A DNA stretch of 64,000 bases from Allomyces macrogynus ATCC 38327 (GCA_000151295.1 GG745354.1:51195-115194), one strand, 5' to 3'; positions 12,391-25,663 are shown, numbered from the stretch's first letter. A program made the numbers and translations. Notes: a model not told the origin generated them from the letters alone.

Positions 12391-12947
12391 GACGGTGGTG
12401 GCGGCTGTGGTCGCGGTCGTCGAGTGCTGCAAGGCGGCGGTCCGTGGTCGCCTGCGCGCGGTGCGCCAAGTTGCAGCACCTGGTCGCTTAAGATCGCTTG
12501 TTGGCGTCGTTGTCGACGACGTCGAGGATCTCGCTGGCGTTGTCGTCGACGACGGCATGGCATGCGGCCGTGATCAGCGCGCGGTCGCTTCAGAAGCCAG
12601 AACGGGATTCTGCGCTGCAACGGCGAAAGGCATTGCAAATGCAAGGGAAAGCCGAGGCGCAGCCGGGCGTCATGGCTCCGCCCAGCCCACGTGGACGCTG
12701 TCAGCCCACGCCATGCCCAGAGCTGGTTCACGCCATACCGGCGCTCTCCCTCCCCATCCACGACCATCAACCATCAACCCTCGCGCTGGCCGCGACGCCT
12801 GCAAAACAACGTCTTGGACCGCAACTGCCCAACAGAGAACGCACTTGCAACCGCCAGAGATTTCATCGGCGCCTCACTGACCGTCTGCCGCGCGGATCCT
12901 GCGACGGTCCCTGCCTCGCGCTCGCTCGCGGTTTGGTCACAACGACG

Positions 12948-15900
12948 ATGGTCGAAGCTTCGGACCCTGACCTGCAGCCTCGGCCTAGCACCGGTGGCGC
13001 GCTCTCAACGACGACGACGACGACGACGACGACGTCGACGACCAGCGACGCAAATAACGAAACTAGCCACGTTGCGCGCGAGGACGACGACGACCGCAGA
13101 ACTCTTGGCGAGGGCGGCACCAACGACGGGCGCGCGGCCCACGTGAACCTTGCATTGCGCCAGGCGCGCGACCACATGGAAGAAGCAACTGCTGACCCTT
13201 CCGCCACCCCCGCCGACGCCGACGTGGCCACCGGCAACTCGACGACGACGAGGGCTCCCCGGCCCAACGCACCATGCCTGGACACTCCCCGCATTCCGTC
13301 GACCGGCGGCGCGGCATCTGGGCGCGCCAGCACTCTCCCGCGCCCTGCACAATTCGCGACCGCAACCTTTGACGATGACATTCATCCCGCCGGCGATGCG
13401 TCGACCAACGGCCCGCGATCCTTTCCGACCGCAAGCCGATATCAGACAGCGTCACGCCATGCCTCGACCGTGTCGGAGCGCTTCATTCACGGCGGCACCA
13501 GCATCGGTGCCTCGTCTGCACCCATCGGCGGCAGCAGCAGCAGTGCGCACCCGGCCCGTGGACTCGAGACGCGCCGCCGCACGCTTCGCCGAACGCGACA
13601 GCGCGGGTCGCCGCCGCCGCGGCCGCCGCGCGACGAGGACGTGGACCTGGGCCTACCGATTTCCACGCAGACGAGCCGGCGTGCGAGCCCGTTCTCGACA
13701 ACGGCCATGGACGCGTCGGAAATGGCGCTCAACTCGAACGCGCATGATTCCGATTCGCTGCTCGATGATGCCGGCAGCGTTGCCGCTGCGGCCGCCGTCC
13801 CGGTTCTGCTCACCGTCGTCGACACGTCGCAACTCCCGCCCGTCGCGGCAACGCCCGCCGATGCCAGCGTGTTTGCCCGCGGCCTGGCTGCGCTCGCGAC
13901 GCGCGTATTGGGCGACGAGCGTGACCATGTTCTCACGAGTATGACCATGACGCGCGGTGGGGCCTGGCGCGCCCGCAGTTCGCACACGTCGCGATCACCA
14001 TCGTCGGTGCGGTCGCGCACCTCATCGGTTCGGTCGGAATCGACGTGGAATCGGTCACCCCACGAGCCCCCATTATCCGCGTCGATGAATTCGCCCATCT
14101 TGCCGCGGTCCGACTTGCTGCGACCGACGCGAAACAACAATGACGCCAGGTCCATGGGACCCGAATGTGGCCGTTCGGCCGGGGCTTCGACCACGCATCA
14201 CGGACCGCAGGCGGTCCCGATGCCGACGATTGTCCCACCATCACCGTGCGACTCGCTGGCCGCGTCGCCGTCGCTGAGGCCAATTGCGACGCCCATTTCC
14301 GACGACGAACCCGGGTCGCATCGACGAGACGCTTCGATTGGCGCTCATACGGCGCTCTCGGCGTTTATCGCTGGCCAGCCGCCAATTCGAGCATCGCCGT
14401 CGGCTCTGCGCCTGGACCCGCAGGTCTGGGCCAAGCGGTCGTCGACATTTCTCAAGAGCGATCCCGACGTAGTCGTTGTCAACAACGTGGCGCTCGTCGG
14501 CAAGTCGTTGTTCCTCTTTGCACCAACAAGTCGCGTTCGGCAGTGGGCGGCGCGGATTGTGACCCATCGGTACGACTTGAAATGCTTCCGATGTCCACCA
14601 TTATTGTCAGACCCTGATGCTAAATGAGCTCCCGCCCGACTTGACAGTTTATTCAAGGCCATCATCCTCGTGCTCATGATCGGCCAGTGGATCACCATGG
14701 TCTTGCGCGTGTGGGCCGAGGGCGAGTCGGGCCAGTTTACGCTCTTCTCGTCGCCCTACGAGCTTGTGCTGCTGCCCATCTTTGCCCTCTACACGGTCGA
14801 AATCCTGTGCAAGATGATTGCGTTTGGCGCGATCGTCAAGCCGGTACTGCCGAATCTCGCGCTCGATGCGCAGGCGTTTCACGGGCATGACGCGGAACCG
14901 TATGTGCCGGAGCCGCACAGCTCAACGTCGCCGGATTCGAGTACTGAGCCGCTGGTCGTGCCATCGGGTAATCTTCCCGTGCTGACGTTGACGCCCGCGA
15001 CGCTCTCGCTGCCGCGCGAACATGGACCGCACCCGCCACGGTTTGAGTCTAAGAAATCGGAGCTGTCCTTCGTGTCTGTGAAACGCAGCCCGTCGCGCTC
15101 GCCGTCCGTGACTCCGAGCGCGCCGCAGATTTTCATTGACAAGCCGTCGGGCGACGACGCCGAGAGCCCGACCATGCTCCTCAACGGCCACCTCGTCCAT
15201 TCGCCCGTCTCGATCCACGCGACCCTCGACCACAGTTGGGAGCCAAGTATTGCGCCGGCGTCGCTCGCCCCGCCCTGCATGCCGTCGCATGGCACATCCT
15301 CGCCCAAGTCTTCGTCACCGAGCAGGACGGGCCAGTTTCTCGAAGTCCCGACGGCTACGCGCGGCACATTGCCTGTACCTGCCGATACGGGCCAGTACAC
15401 CATCTCGATCGCAGGTTCTGACGACGAGCGTGATCCGTCCGTCGTCCGATCCGAACACGAACTCGACTGCGTCGTTTCGGCCCTCGTTCTCCACCCGTAC
15501 CTACGGCAAAGCGCTAACCGGCTCGATTTCATCGCAGTTGTCAGCTTTTGGCTGTACGCGATCATTGGCGCTTCGACGCATGAATGGGGCGGGCTGTGGG
15601 TGCTGCGCGGATTGACAGCGCTGCGCACGCTGCGGTTCCTGAGTTTGACGCCCGGCATGTCCTTGGCGCTCGACTCGCTCAAGGTCGCGCGCCCGCTGCT
15701 CAAGAACGTGCTCTTTTTTATCCTCTTCTTCTTCCTAATCCTCGGCATCTCGGGCGTGCTCTTTTTCAAGGGCTCCTTCTCGCGGCAATGCCTGGCCGAG
15801 TTGCACGGCAACGGCCTGAATATTGGCTGGGTACCGCTGACGCCGACGACCTATTGTGGCGGGTGGATCGACGCGAGTGGCGTCGCGCACGCGCCCGTGG

Positions 15901-18900
15901 GCGTTGCTGGCGATCCGGGCACCGGTGGGGCGGTCAAAAGCCATCTGTGCACATACCCGCAGCAGTGCGTGAGAGGGCAGCCGAACCCGGCGTTCGGGTT
16001 TGCGTCGTTTGATTCGATTGCGAGTGCGCTCGTGGTCGTGTTCACGATTGCGTCGATTGAGAACTGGGGCGAGCTCATGGACGCGTCGATCCAATCCGAG
16101 TCGCTCGTCTCGTGCTGGTTCTTTGTCTTGACGATCATGGTCCTGCACGCGCTCTTGATTCAGCTGTTTATTGCGGTCATCCAGGTGCATTTTCAACAGT
16201 TGGCAAGGGTTGGCATTCGGAAACTGACGTCTTTTGACGTACTAGGAAGCTTTTGCATCGGTGCGCGCGCAGAAACTCGAGCGACGGCGCCGCCGGCAGC
16301 AGGAGGCCGCAAACTTGGCCCAAATCGAGCGCAACGACGATAATGTCGGCCGCGCAGGTCGCGACGACAGTCGCGATCGCGACAAGAAGCCCGTCAACAA
16401 TGGCCATGTAACCCCAACCCACCGCTCGTCGCTTGTCGCGCCGCTGCTCGTCACTCGGCTCGAATCCGTGTCCCGGTCTACGACGAGCATGGAAAACTGG
16501 CGCGACTTTTTGGCCAAGCCCTGCCCCGTCACCACCCGTCTCCGCCAATGGTGGCAAGTTGTGCGGCCCAAGATGATTAACCTGTGGCACCTCGGCTTTG
16601 TATGCGTCTTGGTGTTCTACGGCGTCGGCACGGCCCTCTACACGAAGCGCCATCACGACATTGTTGACTTGCCCAACAAGGTCCTGCCCATCGAGTTTGT
16701 GTTCACGGCCGTGTTTGCGCTCGAGACGCTGCGTGTCTGGGTTGAAGCCGACTCGACGCTCGTGTTTTTAAGCACGCATCCCGTCGACCTTGTCCTGTCG
16801 GTCGCAACAATCGCGCTGCTCGTGGTCCCTGCCAACGACTTTGCTGCGGGTTTCCAGGTTGCGCGCACGTACAAGCTCGTCGGGTACGTGGCCCCCGTAC
16901 GCCGGCTCGTGACCATGACCAAGTCGTTTTACGGAATCACGTCGGTCGTGCTTTTCATGGCCGTCTCGATTGCGATTGCCGCAACTATGGCGATGCAGCT
17001 GTTTGGCGGCGTCTACCGCGCGTCGAACCCGTGGCTGCACTTTGACTCGTTTGGGCCCGCATTCCTGGCCGTGTTTGTGATCATGACCAACGACAACTGG
17101 ACCGATAATCTGTGGTCAAGCATGAACGTGCGCCGCGACCAACTGTTCGGGCCCGTCCTATCGGCCGCGTTTTTTCTCGCGCTCTACACGGCGCTCGCCT
17201 ACGTGATCGAGAACCTGCCGATTGTTGTGATCCTCGACGCGTTCAACATCCCGGACACAGAAAAGCGCCGCCGCCAAGTTGAGCGGCATGAGAAGCTGCA
17301 TGAGAAGCTGCATGAGCGGCCGCGATCGTTGGTCGATGCGCCGTCGTGGGTGGCGAAGTTGGGCTCTCGCACTTGGGCCGCAACGCGGTCTGCGCGCGAT
17401 TGGCTGCGGCTCTGCCGGCGCTGGCGCCGGTCGGGCGTGCCATCGATCCACTCGGTCGATTCGAGCACGAACCGCCCGCTCCTGCCGACGACAGCTTCCG
17501 GGTTACACGGGTCCAATGAGCCGCTGCCTACAACGCAGCGGTACCTGCAGCGGCGCACGCTTATTGACTTGACCACGTTCACGGACAGTGTACTGGTTCC
17601 GACCTTGCCGCGGCGCACCAAGAACAACCACGATTCGGCTACGGGTCGCGCCGTGCAGGACGTGGCGCGCGCGATCGCGCGGTCGCGTGCGTGGCAGTTG
17701 GTGATCTTCCTCGCCATTCTCGCGTCGATTGTCACGGGCATGTGGAGCACACCACTCTACCGACTGCAGCGACTCCAGCGCGGATTGCCGGTGAGCACGT
17801 TTGGCGACCCGATTTACACGACGGACGTGGTCTTGGCGATTATTTTCGGCATCGAGCTCGTCGTCAACGTGGCCGCAGCGCCACGCACGTTCTGGTTGTC
17901 GCGGTCGAACCTGATTGACGTTGCGGTGCTCGTTTGCATGGTTGCTGGCCTCGCTGTGCGGAACCCGCACGTGCATTGCCCGCACCTGCTCCAAGCATTG
18001 CGCCCGCTCCGCGTCATCACGTTCTTTTCGGACATTCAGTCCATTTGTGTCACGCTCCTCGCCGCCGTTTCTCAAATCGGGTCGGCGATGCTGTTTCTTG
18101 GCATTGTCCTGATTCCGTTCGGCTTGTGGGGCGGACATATGTTCTCGGGCAGTCTGTATCGTTGCAACGACATGTCGGTGTCGACGCGCGCCGAGTGTAC
18201 GGGCATGTTCCACGCGTCGATCGCTGGCGACATTGTCACGATCCTAAAGCCGCGCGTCTGGGCAAACCCGTACCGGCTCTTCCACTGGGACTCGTTCCGC
18301 AACGCCATGGTCACGCAGCTCGTCATGATTTCGGGCGAAGGGTGGGCGACAATGATGCAGCGCGCGGGCGCCGTCCGTGGTCCCGGATTACAGCCGGCCG
18401 AGTCGATGGCCGACGCGCCCGTCGAGTCGTGGTGGACGTGGGTCTTCTTTGTCACGTTCATCTCGATCGTCTACTTGTTCACGGCCGACTTGTTTGTGGG
18501 CGTGCTGACATGGTCGTTTGAAATGCGGTCGGGCCAGGCGCTGCTCACGTCGCCGCAAAAGGCCTGGAATAACATTGCCAAGCGCATCGCGTCGCTGCGG
18601 CCGCGCATCTCGGTCCCCACCAATGCTGCTGCCGACGACGGGATTATGATGCTGTTCTCCGGGTGGTGCTGCCGGATCCAGGCGCAGTGGGGCCGCGTCG
18701 TGTCGCGCACGATTACGCTGATACTGATTTTGCACGTGTTGCTGCTGTCGACGGACCACTACGGCCAACCTGCGTGGCTCGATGCTGTGCAAGAGCACGC
18801 GTTTCGCGCCGTGCTCGTCGTGTATGCGCTCGAACTTGTATTGCGCATTGGCGCGTCGGGCTGGCTGCCGTTTATCCCACGGAGCCACTGGAACGTGTAC

Positions 18901-20215
18901 GATGCGGTCTTGACGGTGAGCGCAATCGCGTTTTCGGCGGCCGGCTTGGTTGTCGACGAGGTGCAGTTGGCGAGATTTCGCAAGCTGTTTTTGATTGGGT
19001 TCACGCTCCGACTCGCGCGGCGCGTGCACGGGCTGCACACGCTGTTTAGCACGATTGGGTTCGTCATGCAGTTTTTCCAAATTGCTTTCCTCGCGCCGGT
19101 CGCTGATATTGGTCCCTTCGATCCGTAGCGAGTCGCTCCGCGACATCTTTCGCGTCTACACGCTGCTCGCCGTCGTCTTGACGTCGTTTGCGCTTGTCTT
19201 GTCGGAACTGTTTGGCCTGACGCGGTTTGGCTCAAACTATGCCGGTGAGGGCACGTTTCGCACGGCGCTTCGGTCAATGCTGCTCCTGTTCCGTTTGATC
19301 ACGTCCGACAACTGGAACAATATCCTCGACGACCTGGTCATTCTGCGGACCGAGTGCGTGACCGTGGGTTCGTCCGTCCTGGACACGGACTGCGGGAACG
19401 AAGTCGCTGCGTGCGTACCATAAGTCTTTCTTTTTACCTCGGCTCAGTCGCACATCCGACTCACACTATGCCCTTCTCTTCGACCAGCATTGTCCTGATC
19501 GTCCTATGGTACCTGACGTCGGCGTGGATCCTGCTCAACCTCGTCATCTCCATTATCATTGCCAACTTCGACTACGTCTTCTCCACGCAGTACCACCAGC
19601 TGATTTGTGAGGCCGACTTGAACCGGTTCCGCGTCGTCTGGGCGCGGCTCGACCCAAACGGCACGGGTGTCATTCCGCAACGGCAGATTCCGGCACTCTT
19701 GCGCGCCCTGCCAACACCGTTCGACTACCGCATCTACGATGACCGGCACTCGGTGCGGCGGCTGGCGGCGCCGTGGCGCGACACTCAGGCGACTGCCCCG
19801 CCACGGCTGGCCGCGGCGCTGGCGCGCATGGACGTAGACGAGATGCGCTCGAGGAAGCGGCGGTACAACTTCATTTTTTCGGTACCTAATTGCTTTGGGC
19901 TGCTAATTGCCGTTGTTGGGTCCATCTGACTGTTTCTCTGTATCCGCTCTTCAGGACATGACGTACAAGTGCGACTGCGGCGTGTTGCGATTCCACGACG
20001 CACTTCGTACCGCGTGCTTGCACATCATCCCGACCGACGAGTACTTGACCTATGCCGAGTTCAAGACGTGGGTCGAGGACCTCGATCGCGCTACCATGCA
20101 CGTGGCGCGCGTGCGATTCACCGGTCTGTTTTACATGGCCGCTGAGCGGCGCCGGTTCCTCAAGGCTCGGCAAGAGCGCGCTACTAGCGGAGATCCACCA
20201 GCGGAGACGGCGTGA
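12948..20215 (+). CDS. CCH1: Voltage-gated calcium channel alpha-1 subunit Cch1
   Basis: Six exons (12948-14569, 14648-16184, 16246-19070, 19129-19410, 19488-19881, 19955-20215) join in phase to 2306 residues; yeast Cch1 has 2039. A ~510-residue Ser/Thr-rich cytoplasmic N-terminus with a poly-Thr tract precedes four six-helix repeats. Repeat I carries a ~210-residue Ser/Pro-rich insert between S2 and S3, then an S4 (RGLTALRTLRFLSL). Pore loops read TIASIENWGEL, VIMTNDNWTDNLW, MISGEGWATMM and LITSDNWNNIL, so the filter positions are Glu, Asn, Glu, Asp rather than the four Glu of animal L-type channels. The C-terminus (LRFHDALRTA, LTYAEF) resembles the conserved tail of fungal Cch1. In yeast Cch1 works with Mid1 at the plasma membrane in stress-induced calcium uptake. 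The start at 12948 is the first Met of the long open frame without alternative support; everything from S1 onward is firm. Confidence 0.93.
13008..13034. repeat. (ACG)n microsatellite inside the CCH1 coding region
   Basis: Nine ACG triplets in frame, encoding a poly-Thr tract in the cytoplasmic N-terminus of Cch1. Length polymorphism here would change Thr number without a frameshift. Confidence 0.85.
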
Positions 20216-20639
20216 CGACGCCAGATTGGAGTCGAGTGTTGGTTCCTTTCTTTCCTTGCTCGATGTGTAGATCATGTCAACAGAATTTTTGGTCCCTATT
20301 TTGGCAGAAAGATCGAGTGCTCCATGTCTCCAATCACAAGGTATCACATTCGCAGACCGTCGTCATTGTGCAAAGTGGGGTTGATGAGTCCAGTGTCGTG
20401 CATGCACCGTTTGATGAGGCTGCCACGATGATGTGTTCGAATGGCATGGATTTGACTTACAATTGTGAGAAATGGAGAAGCCTCTGTAATCAGCACAACA
20501 TGGGCGTGGAAAGCCTCATCTGTCTCCCAAGTGCTCAACCATGACCTCGTCATTTCCACGGCTGCGCTCTTCACAATGAGCACCAAATCAAGGCCAAGTA
20601 TCACGGAAAAACGCCAAGAAGCGACCAACACAACAAAGA

Positions 20640-20815
20640 TCAAGCCAAAGGGTTGGATCTGGAACCCCGCCCATTGCCCCCTGGTCCAACCAGAAGGGAG
20701 TCGAGCGAGATGATGACGAAATTTGCGGGATCGTCAATTAGATCGGAAATATAGGATCGCGCGCCGTCGCCCCCCATGCTCATTTATTTTTCGCGCATTT
20801 TGCTTGATGCAATGC
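20640..20815 (+). repeat. Dispersed repeat, copy 4
   Basis: Matches copy 3 in its first half (aaagggttggat, cccctggtccaaccagaagg) and copy 1 in its second half (ccccccatgctcattt, cgcgcattttgc). It is therefore the best bridge showing that all four copies are one family. Confidence 0.6.
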
Positions 20816-21435
20816 TCAGCCATGTTTGTGGACAATTTGAGCTGCACAAAGCATACCCGCTCAATGGCGGCGGTGCGATCAACCGCCTGTATGCCCAGAT
20901 TGTTTATTGCATTGAGGGAGCGTTTTATTGATGGAACGTGGACGTTTAGGGCTCAAAGTATCAGCGCATATTCGATCGTATTGCAAGCGCTGATGCATTT
21001 GGGCACCTCCTTTCTCGTGGTTGAAGCGATTTCTCGTGGTTTGAGCATGTGTGATGGAACGCGTTGCATGAGCACAAGCCAAAGACCTGTTGTCATGGCA
21101 GTTTATGGGGAGCCATCGCCAACGTGCCCCGCAAACCGACCGCAGCAGCATGGCGCAAATTCGAGCATGCCATGTTCCTGCTGCGGTTGTGGTTGGTTTG
21201 GATCCTCTTGTCTGCCCTGAATAAATCCACGCCGACCTCACGCTCTGTTGAGGCCAGCCACTTCGCTTCAATAGTCCCTCCCTCGTGTTTAGCAGCAATC
21301 ACGCGGTAATAGCACACAACATGGGCAAGCACGACGAGATGAAGCACCAGGCCATGTATGGATCATGACACGATGGCGTGGCAGCAATCCAACAACATCA
21401 ACACGCAGCAAACAGCGAACAGCGACGCTCCCGAC

Positions 21436-22070
21436 CATGAAGAAGAACGTCCCAAAGCGCGGCAAGACGTTGGATATCAAATCCATGTCTTGTGTCGTGC
21501 GTGTGTGGCCGTGGACAACCTCGTCGCTCTCTAGTCTGGCGCGCTTGCGGCCGCCGCTCACATTCTCGACTCGCACGACACGCCGGCCACGGACGCTGCT
21601 CACGCCCGAGTTCGACGAGAGCCAGGAGACGGCCGCGGACAAGGTCGCGGTCATGGTCGTGGCCCCATGGTGGAGACGCGCGCCAACGTGGCAATGACGA
21701 CCACTGCGCCCACGCTGTCGATGCCCGGTATCAAAAAGATCATGACTGCAGCACGTGCGATGGCGACCCGCGGCGTCAAGAAGGCCATGATTGCTGGGCG
21801 GACGGTCGTGCAGACGCCGGGCATCAAGTGGTGCTCCGACAACGCGACGCGCGTCTTTTGCTGGTTCCTGGGGACTGGGGAGCTTGTTCTTTCTCGTCTC
21901 GTTGGTCGTGACATCCGTCACGATGCAGCTCTTTGTGATTTATCTGATCGCGGGCATGTTCGTGAACAGCGTCATGCACAAGCTGCCATCCAGCCGGCCG
22001 GCCGCCAAGGCCGACTCGAACCGGTCACCGTCGGGCGATTCGAAGGCGCGCTCAAGGCCGCCGGATGGGA
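21436..22070 (+). CDS. Possible small membrane protein, disrupted frame
   Basis: Plus-strand frames give a basic region starting MKKNVPKRGKTLDIKSMSC, then a segment with MPGIKKIMTAARAMATRG and TRVFCWFLGTG. In the next frame comes a strongly hydrophobic stretch (LFFLVSLVVTSVTMQLFVIY, LIAGMFVNSVMH). Joining them needs two frame changes (near 21665 and 21880) without good splice sites. It could be a decayed one-helix membrane protein or chance. I recognise no family. Confidence 0.2.
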
Positions 22071-22349
22071 CATTGTCTTGGACCACCAACGAGTGTCAAG
22101 TGTTGTGTGCAAAGCCCTGCCTGCTCTGCGCCTTTGGTGCTGTCGTTTCGATCGTTGAGGCCGATTCATGTTGGTCATGCTTTTGTGGTGGCGCCCGACG
22201 CATGCGATGTGTTTGTTGGTTGTTGTTCCAAGAAATTCAAACTCCTGTACTTCAGCGTGACCACGCACAACCATAATAGCACCCACTCCAAAACTGACGG
22301 CTTTTCGATCAATCATCCCACCCCTCTCCACCCCCTCCTCCTCCTCCCA

Positions 22350-25177
22350 TCACCCCGCCCCACCCGCGACAATCGTCGCCTGGGACCGCACCGCCCCCGG
22401 TGGCACCTCACCCCCCTCCACCACCACCAACACCTCCACATCCAGCACCGGTAACGTCACCGCAGCCCCTGTCCGTTGTCCGCATCAAACGGCAAGTCCC
22501 ACCCGGCCACCCCATCCCCAGCCTGCGGCAACGTCAGCGCCACCTGCTGCAACGACAAGTGCGCGTGTACCCACCCAGCGACACTCAACAGCGAGTCCTC
22601 GGAATTGGCCGGAACATGATGCACCTGGAAGTACGCCGGCGGCGCGGCGATCACGGCTGTTCGTGCACCCGGTGGGCGCAGAATGGATCGCGACGACGAG
22701 CGTGTCCGGGTCAGTGACCCCTGGGACGGGCATCGCGGCGGTGAGTAAGACGATGGTCGCGGCGGCCCCACGGGTTGCGTTCGTGAGCTTGGACACGGAA
22801 AAACCGTGCACGGCGGCGCGGAACGCGAGCGATGCGGTGGGCCAGGAGGGGAAGGCCGCGTGCAGGAGGAAGTGCACGTCCGGCCTTGTTTGCAGCAGTG
22901 GGGATGGGGTGGTGGTGGGGGGGGATGACGGCGCGTCGGTGCCGGTATCGGCCACGAACCGCGCGCGCAGGAACGGGTAGAACGAGCACGTGTAGAGGTA
23001 CGGCAAAGACCGAGCGAGGATAGCGGTCACGGTGCTCATGGTCGCGTGCGGCCGCGCGGTCGGCAATGGGGTCGACGAAGATCTCGATCCCGTATCGCTC
23101 GTCATCGTCGTCGTCGTCGTCGTTGTCGTCGAGTCCGATGCGGGTTTACTCGCAAGGTGCAGGATCCGGTTGGCCAAGTCGCGGATCGCGTGCGGCTCAA
23201 CGAGCCGAAACATGGGAATACTCGTCGGGGAGTTTGCTCCACCCGTTCCTGAGGTGGCCATCCCGCCCGCCATGACCACGGGCGGCGGCAACGTCGCGCG
23301 CGGTGCCGTCGGCGCCGTCAACGACGTGCGCACGGACCACCGATCCGTCGCGTTCGGCTGCGGCCGCGCCGAGAAATGCGAGACGGCATCCTCGGGGTCA
23401 ATCCTCATATGGTACACGGCCGTCGTACTCGTCAAACTCGCGGCGCGCAAACTCCGTCGCGAATGCGCGTCCGACGACTCAGAGACCGACTGCGGCGCAC
23501 CTCCGCCTCCCGCACCACCGCCCGATGTCGGCGAGACCGGCAACGCCGTCGACGTGGTGGTCAATTGGTCCGAGACACTACTTTCTTCAATCTCTTCCGT
23601 GAGCACGCTCGGCCTGCCCATCGTCGCCGTCGCCGCCTGATCGCTATCAGCCCACGACACGGACTCGTCGAGAATCACGTTCGACGACCCGCCGTCAAAC
23701 GAAATGGACCGTAGTGGGCGTAATGACGACCGGTCACGCTCGTAGGGCGCGCGCATCGTGCGCGTTTCGATTTCGTGCGACGCGAGCGTGGAACTGCGCC
23801 ACGCGGCCATGTCCGATACCGACGCGTACCCGCCACCACCGCCAAAGCCGTCGGACAGGATTGAGGCCGCACGGACGGAACTGCCGGCAACGATACTCGT
23901 CGTGCGGGTGCTCGTTGCGAGCGGGGCCGGGCCACCGGGGAGCGGAGAGCGCAGGGTGGATGGGACGTTTGGCGGAACGGGCGGCGGCGTGGGCGCCGCT
24001 GCGTGCGGTGGTACCGCCGGGGTCATGACCACCGCCCACATCCACAACGTGCCGAGCAAAATATTGAACACTTCCTCGGTCGAGACCAAATTCGACCCGC
24101 CGGTCGCCGTGAGCTCGGTTGCCCCCGTCGCGGCCGACCCCGTCGATCGCCGCCGATCCGGTAAAAAGAAGGTCGTGGCGTCATTATCGGTCACGGTCGC
24201 GGCACCGAGCCCCTGCTGTGCGAAAAACAGGTGCGTCGTCTTGACAAACAATGTCGGTGGCGCGAGTCGCGGTGCGCCCCAGTCGGGTAGGCTCACGCGG
24301 TGCAGGAACTGGGTCAAGAACGCGAGAAAGGCCGGGTAGCTGATGACGGGCGGGCCCGCCTGGGTGTCGGAGGTCGGCGACGACGTGGCGCGGTTGCGCG
24401 ACCGCGACGGCGAGGAGGACGAGGAGGAAGGTCTGGCAGATCGGCGCGCGGCGCGGTAAACGGGTTCCAGTGCTGGGCGCGCGCGGGTTGGACGGAGCGA
24501 GATGGTTTTTGTCGGCGATCCGGTCCCGGCGCGACTGTTGGCGCTGCTGGAGCTGTGTTCGCTCCCCGAGGGGGACGCCCAGGACGCACGCCGTTCCGGG
24601 GGGCCCGACGATGAGCTGCTGGTCGGGAAACTGGACGAGATGCTCGCGAAGAGGAACAACGCGAGATCTTCCGGCACGTCAGCGAGAAATCTCTACGCGC
24701 GGCGCCACATGACGGCCAATGCGACGTGCATTCCCGGATTGTTCGACGTGGGTGCCGGTGCGAGTGCGGGAGGCCGACCGCAAGAGGGAAGGAAAAGAGT
24801 CAACAAGCGAGCGTCAATGAGTCTTGTGAGTAAGGTCAGCCAGGAAAAGCACGGTGCCGCTTGTTCGTTATTGGGGAAACACAACGTACGAGAAACGCTT
24901 GCCTCGAGACGGTTGCGTGGTTGAGAATACTGCCGCGGCGGCCGTAGACGAGGTCGCCCTCGAGCGGCGGCGCTATTGGCGTGGCGGAGCTGCCAATGAC
25001 GAAGTGGAGAAAGTTCTTGCGCAACTGGTCGAGGTCCTGCGGCGGCCATTCGGCCTCGAGCGATCGAATCAGGCGAGCGTACTGACCCGACGCCGAGGGC
25101 GACGACGAGGACGACGAGAAGGCCCAGACGCCGGCGTTGGCGCCCATGGCGAGCGCGAGCGATGCGCGGTTGCCCAT
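22350..25177 (-). CDS. TLDc-domain protein, MEAK7/RTC5-like
   Basis: Exon 1 25177-24890 (96 codons) joins exon 2 from 24692 in phase across a 197 bp intron; the product is ~880 residues. The N-terminus MGNRASLALAMG fits N-myristoylation, as in MEAK7. Helical segments follow (LIRSLEAEWPPQDLDQLRKN, RFLADVPEDLALFLFASIS, VISYPAFLAFLTQFLHRVS, STEEVFNILLGTLWMW), interrupted by long Ser/Pro/Ala-rich inserts. The C-terminus holds a degenerate TLDc pattern: LPYLYTCSFYPFLRARF, LLHAAFPSWPTASLAF, HGFSVSKLTNATRGAAATIV, IAAPPAYFQVHHVPA, and a terminal strand VLDVEVLVVVEGG. Two one-base frame breaks (about 22655-22685 and 22455-22490) lie in the last part. TLDc proteins act at lysosomes or vacuoles, often with the V-ATPase or TOR pathway; that role here is inference. 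Superfamily likely, subfamily uncertain. Confidence 0.55.
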
Positions 25178-25663
25178 GGTTGATGTTGGGTTGAGTTGGG
25201 GGTCGAAGTGCCGGAACAGCCGAGGAATTCGACAGGTTTCCTGTGAACTTGCCGTTGCTGCTGGACCATGTGCCGGCGTCTGGCCTTGTCGCGAGCTGGG
25301 GCAAGCGTCGCGCGTTCCGGATCCGGCAGCGCGCGTGCAATGCGGCCAGTTACTCGAGGCCAGGCGTGCCGTGGAAGCGTCGTTGGGATGAGCTCGACGT
25401 CGTCGAGAATCAATCTGGACGCGATGGTGGACTCCCAGCAAAACGGAGCAAAACGGTTAAGCGAACAACGCGGTCACTCCTCTTGTGTTTATAACGTGCC
25501 AGCCCTGGCCAGCGGTATTTGCCCAGTCGATAAAGCCATTTAACCTTCTGTTTCCCGCTATCAATCCACCAATCGACCAACCGGCCCTCAACAACATTCA
25601 ACACCCCCCCCCCCCCCACCCACCCCTCTCTTTTGCGGCAGCTATCCAGCAACTTGGCTCAAG
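25178..25663. other. Shared upstream region of the TLDc and AsnRS genes
   Basis: About 490 bp between two divergently transcribed genes. It contains a run of ~13 C at about 25605 followed by cacccaccc. Pyrimidine-rich tracts like this are common near fungal start sites. No coding content is recognised. Confidence 0.4.

Larger units (their letters stand above)
20216..22349. other. Gene-poor interval between CCH1 and the TLDc gene
   Basis: Holds dispersed repeat copy 4 (20640-20815) and one doubtful ORF region (21436-22070). Otherwise it has only short frames. The stop of the TLDc gene at 22350 closes the interval. Confidence 0.5.

Noticed and set aside
12498..12947. Upstream extension of the CCH1 frame to 12498
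   Set aside because: The frame stays open but is GC-driven and overlaps the 5' part of the minus-strand coiled-coil remnant. The Met at 12948 is the more economical start, though not proven.
22485..24677. Treating the TLDc second exon as a stand-alone 730-residue protein
   Set aside because: An upstream exon (25177-24890) joins in phase through good splice sites and supplies the MGN start and the first helices; the apparent start has no support.
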